Of a DNA stretch of 64,000 nt, positions 51,750-61,328 are shown piece by piece. The stretch's first letter is position 1. Every line of letters starts with the position of its first letter. Where the stretch lies: contig MLAK01000412.1 in NCBI GenBank assembly GCA_001839685.1, positions 30,281 to 94,280 of the forward strand. Direction: 5' to 3'. The notes beneath the pieces were generated by a model. It was not told the DNA's origin and did not search any database. It saw nothing but the letters and a program-made list of their open reading frames with translations. The DNA comes from Tritrichomonas foetus. Taxonomy: Eukaryota; Parabasalia; Tritrichomonadida; Tritrichomonadidae. The position numbers and the translations under genes were made by a program.

Positions 51750-52093
51750 TATTTATATATTGGTTTTTTATATGTTTGTTGTTATAAAAATGTTAGTATT
51801 CTATGAATATTTTTAATATTAATTTATTTTTCAATATATTGGATTATTGCATTAATAAAAAGTAAAAATAACAAGAATAAATGCGCTAAGAAAAGAAAAA
51901 AATATGTTTATTCAAACATGTATTTTAAATTCTCATAACAACCGGCCAGCGTAAGGGAATGTGATTGATGAGTCAAAGACATAAAAGCTAAATATATATG
52001 TTGTGACATCAAGAATTATCCTCACGTGTATAAGAGAAATAATGATCAGAAATTTAATATGTATGATTAATACACAAAGTGAAGATTTATTTG
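51750..52093. other. Convergent 3' intergenic
   Basis: 344 bp between convergent genes. AT-rich with AATAAA-like strings and one local GC-richer spot (ACCGGCCAGCG near 51940). Nothing else seen. Confidence 0.5.
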
Positions 52094-54505
52094 TTATGAA
52101 GCATTCGTCTCAATGGAAATAAGTTGAATTTTGGTGAATAGTCTCCAAAAAAAGTTCATAACATAATTATTTTCTTTAATAACATTTATAAAAGTATTTG
52201 TGACTTTGCTTGATTTCATAACAGCCTCTTTAAAAGCTTGTGGAGAATTTGACGCGAAATAATCAAATATCTTGATTATTTTATTAATTTCACGGAGAGA
52301 CAATTTTGGGAGTTTTAGACAGAATTTGGTGAATTTTGAAACTAAAATTGGATTTTCAACCAAGATTTCTGGAGGAATTATTCCTATAATTATACGCATT
52401 ATATCAATGATATTCTGGAATATTTGTATGGACGTGAATTTTCCAAATTGAAAAATAATACTATATGATAAAAATTGTAAATAAAAGTTAATACAATAAT
52501 CAAGAGGTAAACTCGGCTTCTGTTGAATAATTAAAAATGCATTATATAAAGAAAATATTTTAACATCATTATCTTCATCAGATTCAAGTTTGACCAAAAT
52601 GTTAATGAATAATGGAAACAAGAAATTTAAAAAATCTAAAGGAAGCAAATTTCCATTTAGAAGCAATTGTTTGAAAAACTGAAGTGAATGGGCCAGCAAT
52701 TTAGCATCATTTAATTCCAACATTTTCATACATTTCTGGCATATAGGCTGTGCAATTAGATTAAAATCATGCGGAATAATTTTATTAAAGATAACACCAA
52801 TTAAAGGAAGAGTAAAAGATGAATATTCATTTGGCTGGTATGAAAAAGAAATAATTTGTTCAATAAAATGACTGTTTATCTCAAGGTTTGGACCAAAACG
52901 ATCGATAAATGCAAATGCTATACTAAATACTGAAGGAAGTGAAAAATGATGTATTTGATTATTTAAACAAATTAAAATAAGATGCTCTAGGGCAGGAAAC
53001 GAATGTTTGATACAAAAATGGGCATTTTTTATGATTGTTAATATCATCATAATATGCTTATCTTGAAAAACATTTTGCAAGTGAATAAAGTTAAAGAAAA
53101 TCAAATTCATAAGTTCACCACAATCAAATCCTGAAATTAAAGATAAATGATAAAATAAATGAAAAACTACTAAAGAAATCTCTGGAATTTCTGGTTCATT
53201 TATATGAACTTTTACACTTTCGTAAATTTCTTGAATAAGTTGAAATTGAGCATCATTACATCCTTTCTTGGGAATTGTTAAAATGCAACTTTTGAGACAA
53301 AGAATTGAACTTTCTCGAACCCGTGGAATTGAATCATGAAGTAGATTGAGAACAGTTTGCTTAATAGGTAAAAAATAAACTTCACCAAAATGCGAAATAA
53401 GCATTTCATAAACCAATAAGGATGTTGATTTTTCACCATAAGCATCAGACACTAAAAAAGGTCTTATATAATTATCGATCATTGAATGATTTGGTAGAAT
53501 TGAAATCACCATTTTTAAAATGAGTTGAGCAGCGTTATGAGGATCCCAAGTATTAGGTAAATCGCAACAGGGTGGTACATTTGACATTATTTTTAGTAAA
53601 ACATTAATGAAGACATCTGGATTCAAATTTGGAAACTTTTCAATATTGTAAACAACTTCATCAATAAAATCACATCCCGATAAAACAATTTCTCTATTTT
53701 CTTGTGGGCTATTATCATTTAATATCATCAAAATAATATGAATGATTTGATCAAAAATCGAGAAAATTGATTCAGGAAAACAACAAATCAATTTTTCAAA
53801 ACATTTTATTGCATTTGAAAATGTTTCATGAAGTTGGAGAAACATGAAAATAGAATTTATTAAACTTACAGTTAAGTTACTATCATTTTTTAAGACATTT
53901 ATAATCTCTTCACTGTTAATAAAAAGCACTCGACATAAATTGAGAATTTCATTAACAATCTGTAAATTTGAGTCTTTTTGAAGGTGAGCAAGAACTGATG
54001 AGAGCAATTCTAATGATTCATTCATATCTAATGTATGATCTTCACAATAAAGTGACATGCTTAAACAAAAGGCATAAGTTTGACAAAAATTTTCTGATTT
54101 CATAATTCCTTGTGTAATATTATGACAAAAAATGTTAGGTGACTCAGAATTTGATGTCAATATATCAATACAATGAACATGAAGATGTGCAAAGTGATGT
54201 ACCAATATTTTAGAATCAGAATTTTGCATCATTATGAATGAAAATTCATAAATTAAACCAATTAATTTGAGAATGTTTGGAAATTGTTCAAAAGAATCAA
54301 TTTCATTTAATATTTTACCGATTAGAATGATTATAAATACTCTTATGGATTCATGAAACGTATTTGATGATTGTAGGACCTCAAAAAGTTTGAATAAAAA
54401 TTCTGGTGATTTAGAATTCATAATAAATAATTCAGCACTTCTTCTGACTTCTTCATTGGTTTCATTTGATAAAAAGCATGTTATTTGTTGCACAAGTTCT
54501 TCCAT
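52094..54505 (-). CDS. Importin-beta-family karyopherin-like protein
   Basis: 803 residues, all-helical. The N-terminus resembles an importin-beta N-terminal domain: CFLSNETNEEVRRSAELFIM, then PEFLFKLFEVL and IRVFIIILIGKIL, which in karyopherins binds Ran-GTP. The rest follows a HEAT-repeat pattern with repeated Leu/Ile/Phe helices. It should carry cargo through nuclear pores, with Ran controlling loading. The length is a little short for the family (850-1100). The exact importin or exportin type is not identifiable, and a general HEAT scaffold is possible. It is divergent from the HP1-like gene across 117 bp. Confidence 0.65.
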   Translation of the reverse strand: MEELVQQITCFLSNETNEEVRRSAELFIMNSKSPEFLFKLFEVLQSSNTFHESIRVFIIILIGKILNEIDSFEQFPNILKLIGLIYEFSFIMMQNSDSKILVHHFAHLHVHCIDILTSNSESPNIFCHNITQGIMKSENFCQTYAFCLSMSLYCEDHTLDMNESLELLSSVLAHLQKDSNLQIVNEILNLCRVLFINSEEIINVLKNDSNLTVSLINSIFMFLQLHETFSNAIKCFEKLICCFPESIFSIFDQIIHIILMILNDNSPQENREIVLSGCDFIDEVVYNIEKFPNLNPDVFINVLLKIMSNVPPCCDLPNTWDPHNAAQLILKMVISILPNHSMIDNYIRPFLVSDAYGEKSTSLLVYEMLISHFGEVYFLPIKQTVLNLLHDSIPRVRESSILCLKSCILTIPKKGCNDAQFQLIQEIYESVKVHINEPEIPEISLVVFHLFYHLSLISGFDCGELMNLIFFNFIHLQNVFQDKHIMMILTIIKNAHFCIKHSFPALEHLILICLNNQIHHFSLPSVFSIAFAFIDRFGPNLEINSHFIEQIISFSYQPNEYSSFTLPLIGVIFNKIIPHDFNLIAQPICQKCMKMLELNDAKLLAHSLQFFKQLLLNGNLLPLDFLNFLFPLFINILVKLESDEDNDVKIFSLYNAFLIIQQKPSLPLDYCINFYLQFLSYSIIFQFGKFTSIQIFQNIIDIMRIIIGIIPPEILVENPILVSKFTKFCLKLPKLSLREINKIIKIFDYFASNSPQAFKEAVMKSSKVTNTFINVIKENNYVMNFFWRLFTKIQLISIETNAS

Positions 54506-54622
54506 GCCTAATTTTTCGTGAACTAGATATGAGAAAATTCAAATGGATAAAGATTAACTTTTTCTGAATATATTTGTTTGACTAGGTTCAATGGAGACCG
54601 TTTAATAAAACTGGAAAACATA
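54506..54622. promoter_or_regulatory. Divergent promoter, karyopherin / HP1-like
   Basis: 117-bp spacer between two divergent ATG codons. It contains GGTTCAATGG near 54595, whose ATG is out of frame with the HP1-like gene. No clear TATA-like or GGCCAAAA element. Confidence 0.4.
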
Positions 54623-55489
54623 ATGGATAATCTCACACCACAATCGACCGTTGATTCTCCCCCTATCGCTCAACAACCAGAAATCTCTTCTGAATCTCCA
54701 GATATCCAACGTAATCCTCAAAATGAAGACCAAAATTCGTCGGTCGACAATTCGCACCAACACTCGCAAGAAAGCCCCAATAAAGATGATTCTGATCCAA
54801 ACAAAAAGCCAAAAAAGATCGTGAAAAAGAAAAAAGCCGACAAACTTTTCGCCACTGAAGGTGTCCAAATTGTCATCAAAAAAGATCGTCTTACAAAAGG
54901 CATTCGTTACTACAAAGTGTATTTCACTGAAAGCGGCAAAGTAACAACACATTGGATCCCTGAAGATAAGCTGAAAGAAAAAGCCAGCCCCATATTAGAA
55001 TCCTATCAACTCTTGAAAGCTGAAACTAATAAAAATAGTAAAGATCAAAAAGAATCCAAAAAGAAAGAAAATAAGAAGAAAGAAGTTAAAAAGAGAAAGA
55101 AACCTGAAACAGCTGACAAAGCAGGCCCACCAAAGAAGAAGAAAGCTAAAGGGGCTGAAGCACTAAATGCCGATGAAGAATTCCAAGTAAATGAAAACGA
55201 AAATGAAAACGAAAACGAAAATGATTCTCGCCAACCAAAGAAAGATCGGAAGATTGTAAAGATTTTTGGCTTAATTAAAGAAAAAGAGAATAAAAAACCC
55301 TTTTTCATGGTGAGGTTTGATGACTCAAAAGAACATGAAAAAGTGACATGGAATGAAATGCATCGCTTCCATAAACTAAAACTCTTAAGATTCTACGAAA
55401 AAAGAATCAACCTCAACGAACCAGAAACTTCCCTTCCAGAAGGGCTTAACTTACCAGAAAAGCTTTTCGCATGCGTGGTGAAGGACTGA
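54623..55489 (+). CDS. HP1-like protein: chromodomain, basic hinge, chromoshadow-like domain
   Basis: 288 residues from the ATG at 54623; an upstream TTG-started extension is not supported. The N-terminal 60 residues are Ser/Pro/Gln-rich. A chromodomain-like segment (about 80-130) reads GIRYYKVYFTESGKVTTHWI, then PEDKL and ILESY, parallel to the strand-WEPE-helix pattern of chromodomains. A very basic hinge (133-180) suits DNA or RNA binding. The C-terminal domain (208-262) reads KIVKIFGLIKE, FFMVRFDD and LLRFYEKRI, close to the FYE-R ending of HP1 chromoshadow domains. HP1 reads methylated H3K9 and dimerises through the shadow domain. Two cage aromatics seem replaced, so methyl-lysine binding is uncertain. 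Confidence 0.65.
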   Translation: MDNLTPQSTVDSPPIAQQPEISSESPDIQRNPQNEDQNSSVDNSHQHSQESPNKDDSDPNKKPKKIVKKKKADKLFATEGVQIVIKKDRLTKGIRYYKVYFTESGKVTTHWIPEDKLKEKASPILESYQLLKAETNKNSKDQKESKKKENKKKEVKKRKKPETADKAGPPKKKKAKGAEALNADEEFQVNENENENENENDSRQPKKDRKIVKIFGLIKEKENKKPFFMVRFDDSKEHEKVTWNEMHRFHKLKLLRFYEKRINLNEPETSLPEGLNLPEKLFACVVKD

Positions 55490-55836
55490 ACAAGGTGCAA
55501 TCAGAATTTTTTTGTTTTATATTTTCTAAATACATAAATAATTGTTTAAACAGAATTTTTGTGTTTTTACCCTCTTTTTGACTGTTACTATTGAGATGGT
55601 GAATGAATACCATCATGATCTTCAAAATAATAACATCTTCACAATGATAACATCTTCACATAAAGAGGATGAAATAATTACTCATATATGAAATGTTATC
55701 GAATTGTCGAAAGTAAAAAGAACAACATTTAGAGCATAATACATACATTTATTTAACAATAAAAACAATAAAATCTAAAAATGGTTCTCATCAATAAAAA
55801 AAATAATTACGGACGCATTGTATACAATGTGAAATT
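55490..55836. other. Convergent 3' intergenic
   Basis: 347 bp between convergent genes. A short direct repeat (ATAACATCTTCACA) occurs twice near 55626-55660. No gene. Confidence 0.5.
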
Positions 55837-56745
55837 TCAATATTTGTAAAGAGAATCATAGCTTTGTGATGCATAAGTCCTTTCCATTTTCCTGTTCAGC
55901 TTTTTAATATGAATAACCGCTCTTTGCATTGTGTCCTGGAATTGCTGCTCAAGTTTCTCAATTTTTAGTTTTGTTTCTTGATGGTCTGAAATTGCATTAC
56001 ACGCTGGAAAGTGGCCAGACTTTGCACGATGTTTATATTCCATTTTTCTCAAATCCTTTGGAATTTTGATAGGTTTATCACCACGCGCTGATTGTGCAGT
56101 ACGAAAAGATCTTTGTCTAAGTTTAATATTTCTTTTCTTTTCATATTTGTCTGAAAAGTGCCTTGGTGCCCTTGAAACAGAGTTTGGGATTTCATTTACT
56201 CTGGCAGAGCATGAGCCAGGTCCTTTAATTCGAATTCGATTCACTTCGATATCTGGATCCGGCTTGGTCCGCTCCTGAACCCGTCTATAATACCGAACTG
56301 TTCGTGCTGAATGTTCTTTTATAACATCTGCTGGCGGAAAAGGAACGTTCTCATATTTCAAATCATAATCCAATTGTTCGAGCGTAATGGGAAGGGGGTC
56401 GATTGGCTTTCTTCTAAATCGTGAGTCGATTGAATTTGGAGGTGGTTCGTGTATGCGAATTTCTCTCAAGTAGAGATGCGAATTCTGCTCATGAAGAGAG
56501 CGTAGGTATGCATTCCAATCTTCAAATTTCTGAATGACTTTGCCGCAGTCTTCGAGGAGAGCATCGTTTTTCTCAATAATGTTGAAGACATCAGGTGCTT
56601 GATTCATCTCTTTACAGCATTCTTTACAATTTTCTGAGCAAGCATACGTTAAATAAATATTTTGTGTACAATTGATGAACTTTTTGAATGATATAAAATA
56701 CTGGAATTTCTGAGAAATAATATTACACAATAATCGTGATCTCAT
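55837..56745 (-). CDS. Hypothetical basic protein
   Basis: 302 residues if the first ATG (56745) is used. The first 46 are Cys/Phe/Ile-rich and unlike the rest; a second ATG at 56607 (MNQAPDVFNIIEKND) would give a more homogeneous 256-residue soluble protein. The body is basic and proline-containing, with a helix at 54-90, a stretch LPITLEQLDYDLKYENVPFP, an Arg/Lys-rich middle (about 165-240) and a C-terminal coiled coil (about 250-292). No known domain. The start is undecided. Function unknown; a microtubule- or nucleic-acid-binding role would fit the charge but is not shown. Confidence 0.65.
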   Translation of the reverse strand: MRSRLLCNIISQKFQYFISFKKFINCTQNIYLTYACSENCKECCKEMNQAPDVFNIIEKNDALLEDCGKVIQKFEDWNAYLRSLHEQNSHLYLREIRIHEPPPNSIDSRFRRKPIDPLPITLEQLDYDLKYENVPFPPADVIKEHSARTVRYYRRVQERTKPDPDIEVNRIRIKGPGSCSARVNEIPNSVSRAPRHFSDKYEKKRNIKLRQRSFRTAQSARGDKPIKIPKDLRKMEYKHRAKSGHFPACNAISDHQETKLKIEKLEQQFQDTMQRAVIHIKKLNRKMERTYASQSYDSLYKY

Positions 56746-56991
56746 GTTAGTTATTGGAGACGAAGACTGTGTAATTTAATCTTGTGTCATTTATAAAGAC
56801 GAAAGATTACAAGATGAGAACTTTTGGTCAACTCCAGATGATAGAATTTCTATTACTAATCAGACTATCTTTTTATAACAACATCTCGTTCTTTTGATAT
56901 ATAAAGATTCATAGGGAAAAAATTACAGGTTCGTATTTTATATAATTATACAGACAATATAATAACAGTATCAATTATAAGAGAAATCTAG

Positions 56992-58860
56992 TTAACATGA
57001 AATTTGATTAATTCTTTCAGATAATTGCTGGAATGCATTTCGAATTTCATTATCATCATGATTTCCAACAGAATTCTGTGTTTCGTGAATTACTTCATTT
57101 AGGTGCTTCTTGAGTACAGATATAACGGCTTCTCTGTAATTCTTTGAAGTTATTCGGGAATTAATCAAATTAGTTATACCTGTTTCAACATTAGAATTTA
57201 AATCTTTTATGGCTTTTTGAATTTCAGATAAAATTTTAGGTTTTTCTTGAATTTTCTTCACTTGTAAATCGAGAAGTGGTTGTAAAATAAGCCTTGTTGC
57301 ATATGTAGTCAAAGACTGAAAGCTAAGTGATGTTGAATCTTCGAGTTCTTTTCGAGCATCTACTGTTGATTTTGATGTTCGAGTCATTTCGTTTATATTT
57401 TTGAGAAAACTTCTATCAATTCTTAAAATCCGCCAAAGAAATTCATTAACAGGTTCAAGATCGATTCCTTGAGTTGTTGTTCCAATTATTTGACAATCAA
57501 AGTTGGTCATTCGATCATGAAGCGCCAAATAATTTCCTAATAAGAAAATATCCCTTTCTGCATTTTTGAATTTCTTTGAGGATTCTTCAAGAGATACCAA
57601 GCAGTTTTTGATTAGAGCTGATGCAATGTCACTGAAAGATTCTCTTGGGAGTGCGCAATATAAAAGTGATACTAATTCTATTGTTCGATCTGTATCACCT
57701 TTAAATTCTGAGCTTGCAATTTTTGATCTATAAATTAGTCTTTCTTGTGCTTCTTTTAAAACGCGCATAAATTGTGAACGTAACTTCTCAGAAGCAACTG
57801 GAATCCTTCCAATTTCATCTTGAAGTACATCACCCTTTAATACAATGCAAGTGTCACATAGAGGCTTAATTTCGTTAACTTTCATTAACAATGAATAACA
57901 ACAATCATGGAAACAAGATCCAATATCGTTAATTAATTCACAAAAACATTTTGTGTACATTGGATGACCATTAAAATTAAAAAATTCTTTAGCAAGTTCA
58001 TATTCTTTTCTTGCATATGTTAAGACTGTTGAAGCACGTGACCTAATTTCTGGTGAATTATTGATTGGAGCAGAAATTAATGGCGTCAAAAGAGTATTTC
58101 GAGAATTTTTATAAATTGACAAAACTGAGCTAAATGCAGATGTTTTTTCACTTAGTGAAAATAAACGCCGAACAGTTGGTGCTACACTGATGAATTTTGT
58201 ATAGATACTTTCATCAGATTTCTGATTGGTCACAAGTCGATGAGTAATTTGTGATAATGTGACAGAAATGTGTTCACTGATTATATCTACAGCTCGATTT
58301 TGAAGAGATTGATAACGTAAAAGAAAAGATTTTGCATCTCGATAATTTTGGTTCATCTGGAAAAAGTGAATTCCTTTTTCGATCTTCTGTAAATTGCTGG
58401 AAAAGTCGGGGCTGATAACTGTGAAAAGAGGCGATTTGAAATCGAGCGTGATTTTTTCGAGATCATCAAAATAATGCAAAAATGAATCGATTGATTTCAC
58501 AAAAATTGTCAATCTTTGTTCGGCTAGAATTTGAGAATCACATTCGCCATGAATCAGTTCAGCGTTTGAAGCAATTTTCCGCCTTTTCAATTCGGCTGTT
58601 TCAAGCGTGAGCCGGCAATTCAAAATCTCCTTTTGTAAAATTGTGGCCGAATTCAAAAGCATTTCTGTTTTGTCCATCGCAACGGGAACATTGTGGAGTG
58701 AAGGATCGTCGATGAGAATTTTCGTCAGACTTTCAGGATTGTTCGCTTTCTCTGGCAAATTTGGCGGGAGTATATTTTCCGGAATTCTGATATTGTCGAT
58801 GGAGGCTCTCCATTCAACAGGAATATCGCTGACAATAAAATGGAGAGGTTGAATCGACAT
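56992..58860 (-). CDS. COG3: Conserved oligomeric Golgi complex subunit 3
   Basis: 622 residues, shorter than human COG3 (about 830). COG3 (Sec34) is part of lobe A of the COG tether, which holds retrograde vesicles at the Golgi. The N-terminal third matches the Sec34 domain: FVKSIDSFLHYFDDLEKI, then SPLFTVISPDFSSNLQKIEK, GIHFFQMNQNYRDAKSFLLR and YQSLQNRAVDIISEHI. The remainder is all-helical as in COG subunits, with a C-terminal region that includes ITNLINSRITSKN. No membrane helix. TGTCAATCAG directly precedes the ATG on the minus strand, an Inr-like context. Exocyst or Dsl1 subunits are less likely. Confidence 0.82.
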   Translation of the reverse strand: MSIQPLHFIVSDIPVEWRASIDNIRIPENILPPNLPEKANNPESLTKILIDDPSLHNVPVAMDKTEMLLNSATILQKEILNCRLTLETAELKRRKIASNAELIHGECDSQILAEQRLTIFVKSIDSFLHYFDDLEKITLDFKSPLFTVISPDFSSNLQKIEKGIHFFQMNQNYRDAKSFLLRYQSLQNRAVDIISEHISVTLSQITHRLVTNQKSDESIYTKFISVAPTVRRLFSLSEKTSAFSSVLSIYKNSRNTLLTPLISAPINNSPEIRSRASTVLTYARKEYELAKEFFNFNGHPMYTKCFCELINDIGSCFHDCCYSLLMKVNEIKPLCDTCIVLKGDVLQDEIGRIPVASEKLRSQFMRVLKEAQERLIYRSKIASSEFKGDTDRTIELVSLLYCALPRESFSDIASALIKNCLVSLEESSKKFKNAERDIFLLGNYLALHDRMTNFDCQIIGTTTQGIDLEPVNEFLWRILRIDRSFLKNINEMTRTSKSTVDARKELEDSTSLSFQSLTTYATRLILQPLLDLQVKKIQEKPKILSEIQKAIKDLNSNVETGITNLINSRITSKNYREAVISVLKKHLNEVIHETQNSVGNHDDNEIRNAFQQLSERINQISC

Positions 58861-59040
58861 CTGATTGACATGTTATGTGAAATTTCATCTCAGACAATCA
58901 TTCATAAAAAATCCAGAAATTAGGTGTGTTTGTGATCTGCTCCACCGATATTTCTGGAAATAACTCGAAGAAAGAGGAAATAAGAATCATCAAAATGTGT
59001 CAATGAATCATTGATAAAGGATTTTTTGATATTGGGACAG
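58861..59040. other. Intergenic before palindrome
   Basis: 180 bp of AT-rich spacer between the COG3 start and the left palindrome arm. It contains TTTTGATATT at 59024-59033, repeated just beyond the right arm at 61334-61343. Confidence 0.5.
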
Positions 59041-59730
59041 TATCCTAATATCATGAATACAATGAATATTTAGAATGTTGTAAACATTGAAAAGACACGA
59101 ATTATGGAGATTTTTCTAGGGAAAATAAATAACGAATGTTTCATGAGGGAAAAAAGAAAAATATTCATGAAATCATTTCAAAGAAATCTGATTGAACTTC
59201 AATCATTGAAGAAATAGATTATAGAAAGAAATATAATAATATTGAAGTCAGTTAATTTTATTTCCATTTCAATTTTCAATGAAATTTAGGAGTTGTTTGT
59301 GTAATTTCATAATCATGAGAAATATCACCAAGTGAATTTGAACGAACTTGAACACATAAAAAGATTAAAGGAACTTTTCCTGTATTCTTCAAGTTATGAC
59401 TAGCACCTGGACCAACACGAACGAATGAACCTTCATGAATCGGAATTATGACATCATCAACTTGATATTCACCTTCACCTGAAACGATGAAATAAATTTC
59501 TTCATTTTCTTTATGAAGATGGAAGAAAGGACCTGCTTGACCAACTGGAACAGAATTGATTGACATTTGAGCACCTGTCATTTTTAATGCATCACCTAAG
59601 AAAGCTTTTCCTTCTGCGAGAACTTTTCCTGTTCCATCTTTTAATTGATGTTTATTAATTTCATTCATTTTACCAACATTGATAGCTGTATATTTATCAT
59701 TTCCACTGATGACTTTGATAGACATTTTGT
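59041..59730. repeat. Left arm of perfect 690-bp inverted repeat
   Basis: Read in reverse complement this arm equals 60639-61328 in every block compared, from TATCCTAAT at the outer end to ATTTTGT beside the gap. It contains a whole cupin gene plus its 235-bp 3' flank. The arms separate at once beyond 59041/61328. Confidence 0.9.
59276..59725 (-). CDS. Small cupin-domain protein, copy 1
   Basis: 149 residues, a single conserved beta-barrel. Cupin motif 1 is FFHLHKENEEIYFIVSGEG, with H69, H71 and E75/E76 as metal ligands. Motif 2 is GSFVRVGPGASHNLKNTG, with H110. This resembles stand-alone bacterial cupins (mannose-6-phosphate isomerase-like or AraC-type barrels without the DNA-binding part). 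Metal-dependent isomerase, dioxygenase or sugar-binding roles are all possible. No signal peptide. The protein is identical to copy 2, which faces it across a gap. The ATG at 59725 lies five bases from the N run, so its promoter is unsequenced. Bacterial origin is likely but not shown. Confidence 0.85.
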   Translation of the reverse strand: MSIKVISGNDKYTAINVGKMNEINKHQLKDGTGKVLAEGKAFLGDALKMTGAQMSINSVPVGQAGPFFHLHKENEEIYFIVSGEGEYQVDDVIIPIHEGSFVRVGPGASHNLKNTGKVPLIFLCVQVRSNSLGDISHDYEITQTTPKFH

Positions 59731-60638
59731 NNNNNNNNNNNNNNNNNNNNNNNNNNNNNNNNNNNNNNNNNNNNNNNNNNNNNNNNNNNNNNNNNNNNNN
59801 NNNNNNNNNNNNNNNNNNNNNNNNNNNNNNNNNNNNNNNNNNNNNNNNNNNNNNNNNNNNNNNNNNNNNNNNNNNNNNNNNNNNNNNNNNNNNNNNNNNN
59901 NNNNNNNNNNNNNNNNNNNNNNNNNNNNNNNNNNNNNNNNNNNNNNNNNNNNNNNNNNNNNNNNNNNNNNNNNNNNNNNNNNNNNNNNNNNNNNNNNNNN
60001 NNNNNNNNNNNNNNNNNNNNNNNNNNNNNNNNNNNNNNNNNNNNNNNNNNNNNNNNNNNNNNNNNNNNNNNNNNNNNNNNNNNNNNNNNNNNNNNNNNNN
60101 NNNNNNNNNNNNNNNNNNNNNNNNNNNNNNNNNNNNNNNNNNNNNNNNNNNNNNNNNNNNNNNNNNNNNNNNNNNNNNNNNNNNNNNNNNNNNNNNNNNN
60201 NNNNNNNNNNNNNNNNNNNNNNNNNNNNNNNNNNNNNNNNNNNNNNNNNNNNNNNNNNNNNNNNNNNNNNNNNNNNNNNNNNNNNNNNNNNNNNNNNNNN
60301 NNNNNNNNNNNNNNNNNNNNNNNNNNNNNNNNNNNNNNNNNNNNNNNNNNNNNNNNNNNNNNNNNNNNNNNNNNNNNNNNNNNNNNNNNNNNNNNNNNNN
60401 NNNNNNNNNNNNNNNNNNNNNNNNNNNNNNNNNNNNNNNNNNNNNNNNNNNNNNNNNNNNNNNNNNNNNNNNNNNNNNNNNNNNNNNNNNNNNNNNNNNN
60501 NNNNNNNNNNNNNNNNNNNNNNNNNNNNNNNNNNNNNNNNNNNNNNNNNNNNNNNNNNNNNNNNNNNNNNNNNNNNNNNNNNNNNNNNNNNNNNNNNNNN
60601 NNNNNNNNNNNNNNNNNNNNNNNNNNNNNNNNNNNNNN
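59731..60638. other. Assembly gap, 908 N, at palindrome centre
   Basis: The undetermined stretch lies exactly between the inverted arms, where both cupin promoters should be. The apparent long frames across it are artefacts of translating N. Confidence 0.95.
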
Positions 60639-61328
60639 ACAAAATGTCTATCAAAGTCATCAGTGGAAATGATAAATATACAGCTATCAATGTTGGTAAA
60701 ATGAATGAAATTAATAAACATCAATTAAAAGATGGAACAGGAAAAGTTCTCGCAGAAGGAAAAGCTTTCTTAGGTGATGCATTAAAAATGACAGGTGCTC
60801 AAATGTCAATCAATTCTGTTCCAGTTGGTCAAGCAGGTCCTTTCTTCCATCTTCATAAAGAAAATGAAGAAATTTATTTCATCGTTTCAGGTGAAGGTGA
60901 ATATCAAGTTGATGATGTCATAATTCCGATTCATGAAGGTTCATTCGTTCGTGTTGGTCCAGGTGCTAGTCATAACTTGAAGAATACAGGAAAAGTTCCT
61001 TTAATCTTTTTATGTGTTCAAGTTCGTTCAAATTCACTTGGTGATATTTCTCATGATTATGAAATTACACAAACAACTCCTAAATTTCATTGAAAATTGA
61101 AATGGAAATAAAATTAACTGACTTCAATATTATTATATTTCTTTCTATAATCTATTTCTTCAATGATTGAAGTTCAATCAGATTTCTTTGAAATGATTTC
61201 ATGAATATTTTTCTTTTTTCCCTCATGAAACATTCGTTATTTATTTTCCCTAGAAAAATCTCCATAATTCGTGTCTTTTCAATGTTTACAACATTCTAAA
61301 TATTCATTGTATTCATGATATTAGGATA
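60639..61328. repeat. Right arm of perfect 690-bp inverted repeat
   Basis: Mirror of 59041-59730; see that entry. The outer end reads ATTAGGATA and is followed by unrelated sequence apart from the TTTTGATATT repeat at 61334-61343. Confidence 0.9.
60644..61093 (+). CDS. Small cupin-domain protein, copy 2
   Basis: 149 residues, identical to copy 1 and encoded by the right arm of the palindrome. The same metal ligands are present (H69, H71, E75/E76, H110). The two genes are head to head and would share a bidirectional promoter inside the gap. If the palindrome is real, perfect identity implies a very recent duplication or ongoing gene conversion. If it is an assembly effect, there is only one gene. 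Codon use resembles the host rather than a fresh bacterial import, with moderately A/T third positions. Confidence 0.8.
   Translation: MSIKVISGNDKYTAINVGKMNEINKHQLKDGTGKVLAEGKAFLGDALKMTGAQMSINSVPVGQAGPFFHLHKENEEIYFIVSGEGEYQVDDVIIPIHEGSFVRVGPGASHNLKNTGKVPLIFLCVQVRSNSLGDISHDYEITQTTPKFH

Noticed and set aside
59276..60724. 482-residue frames running through the N gap on both strands
   Set aside because: They are the 149-residue cupin genes extended by translating N; nothing upstream of the ATG is real sequence.
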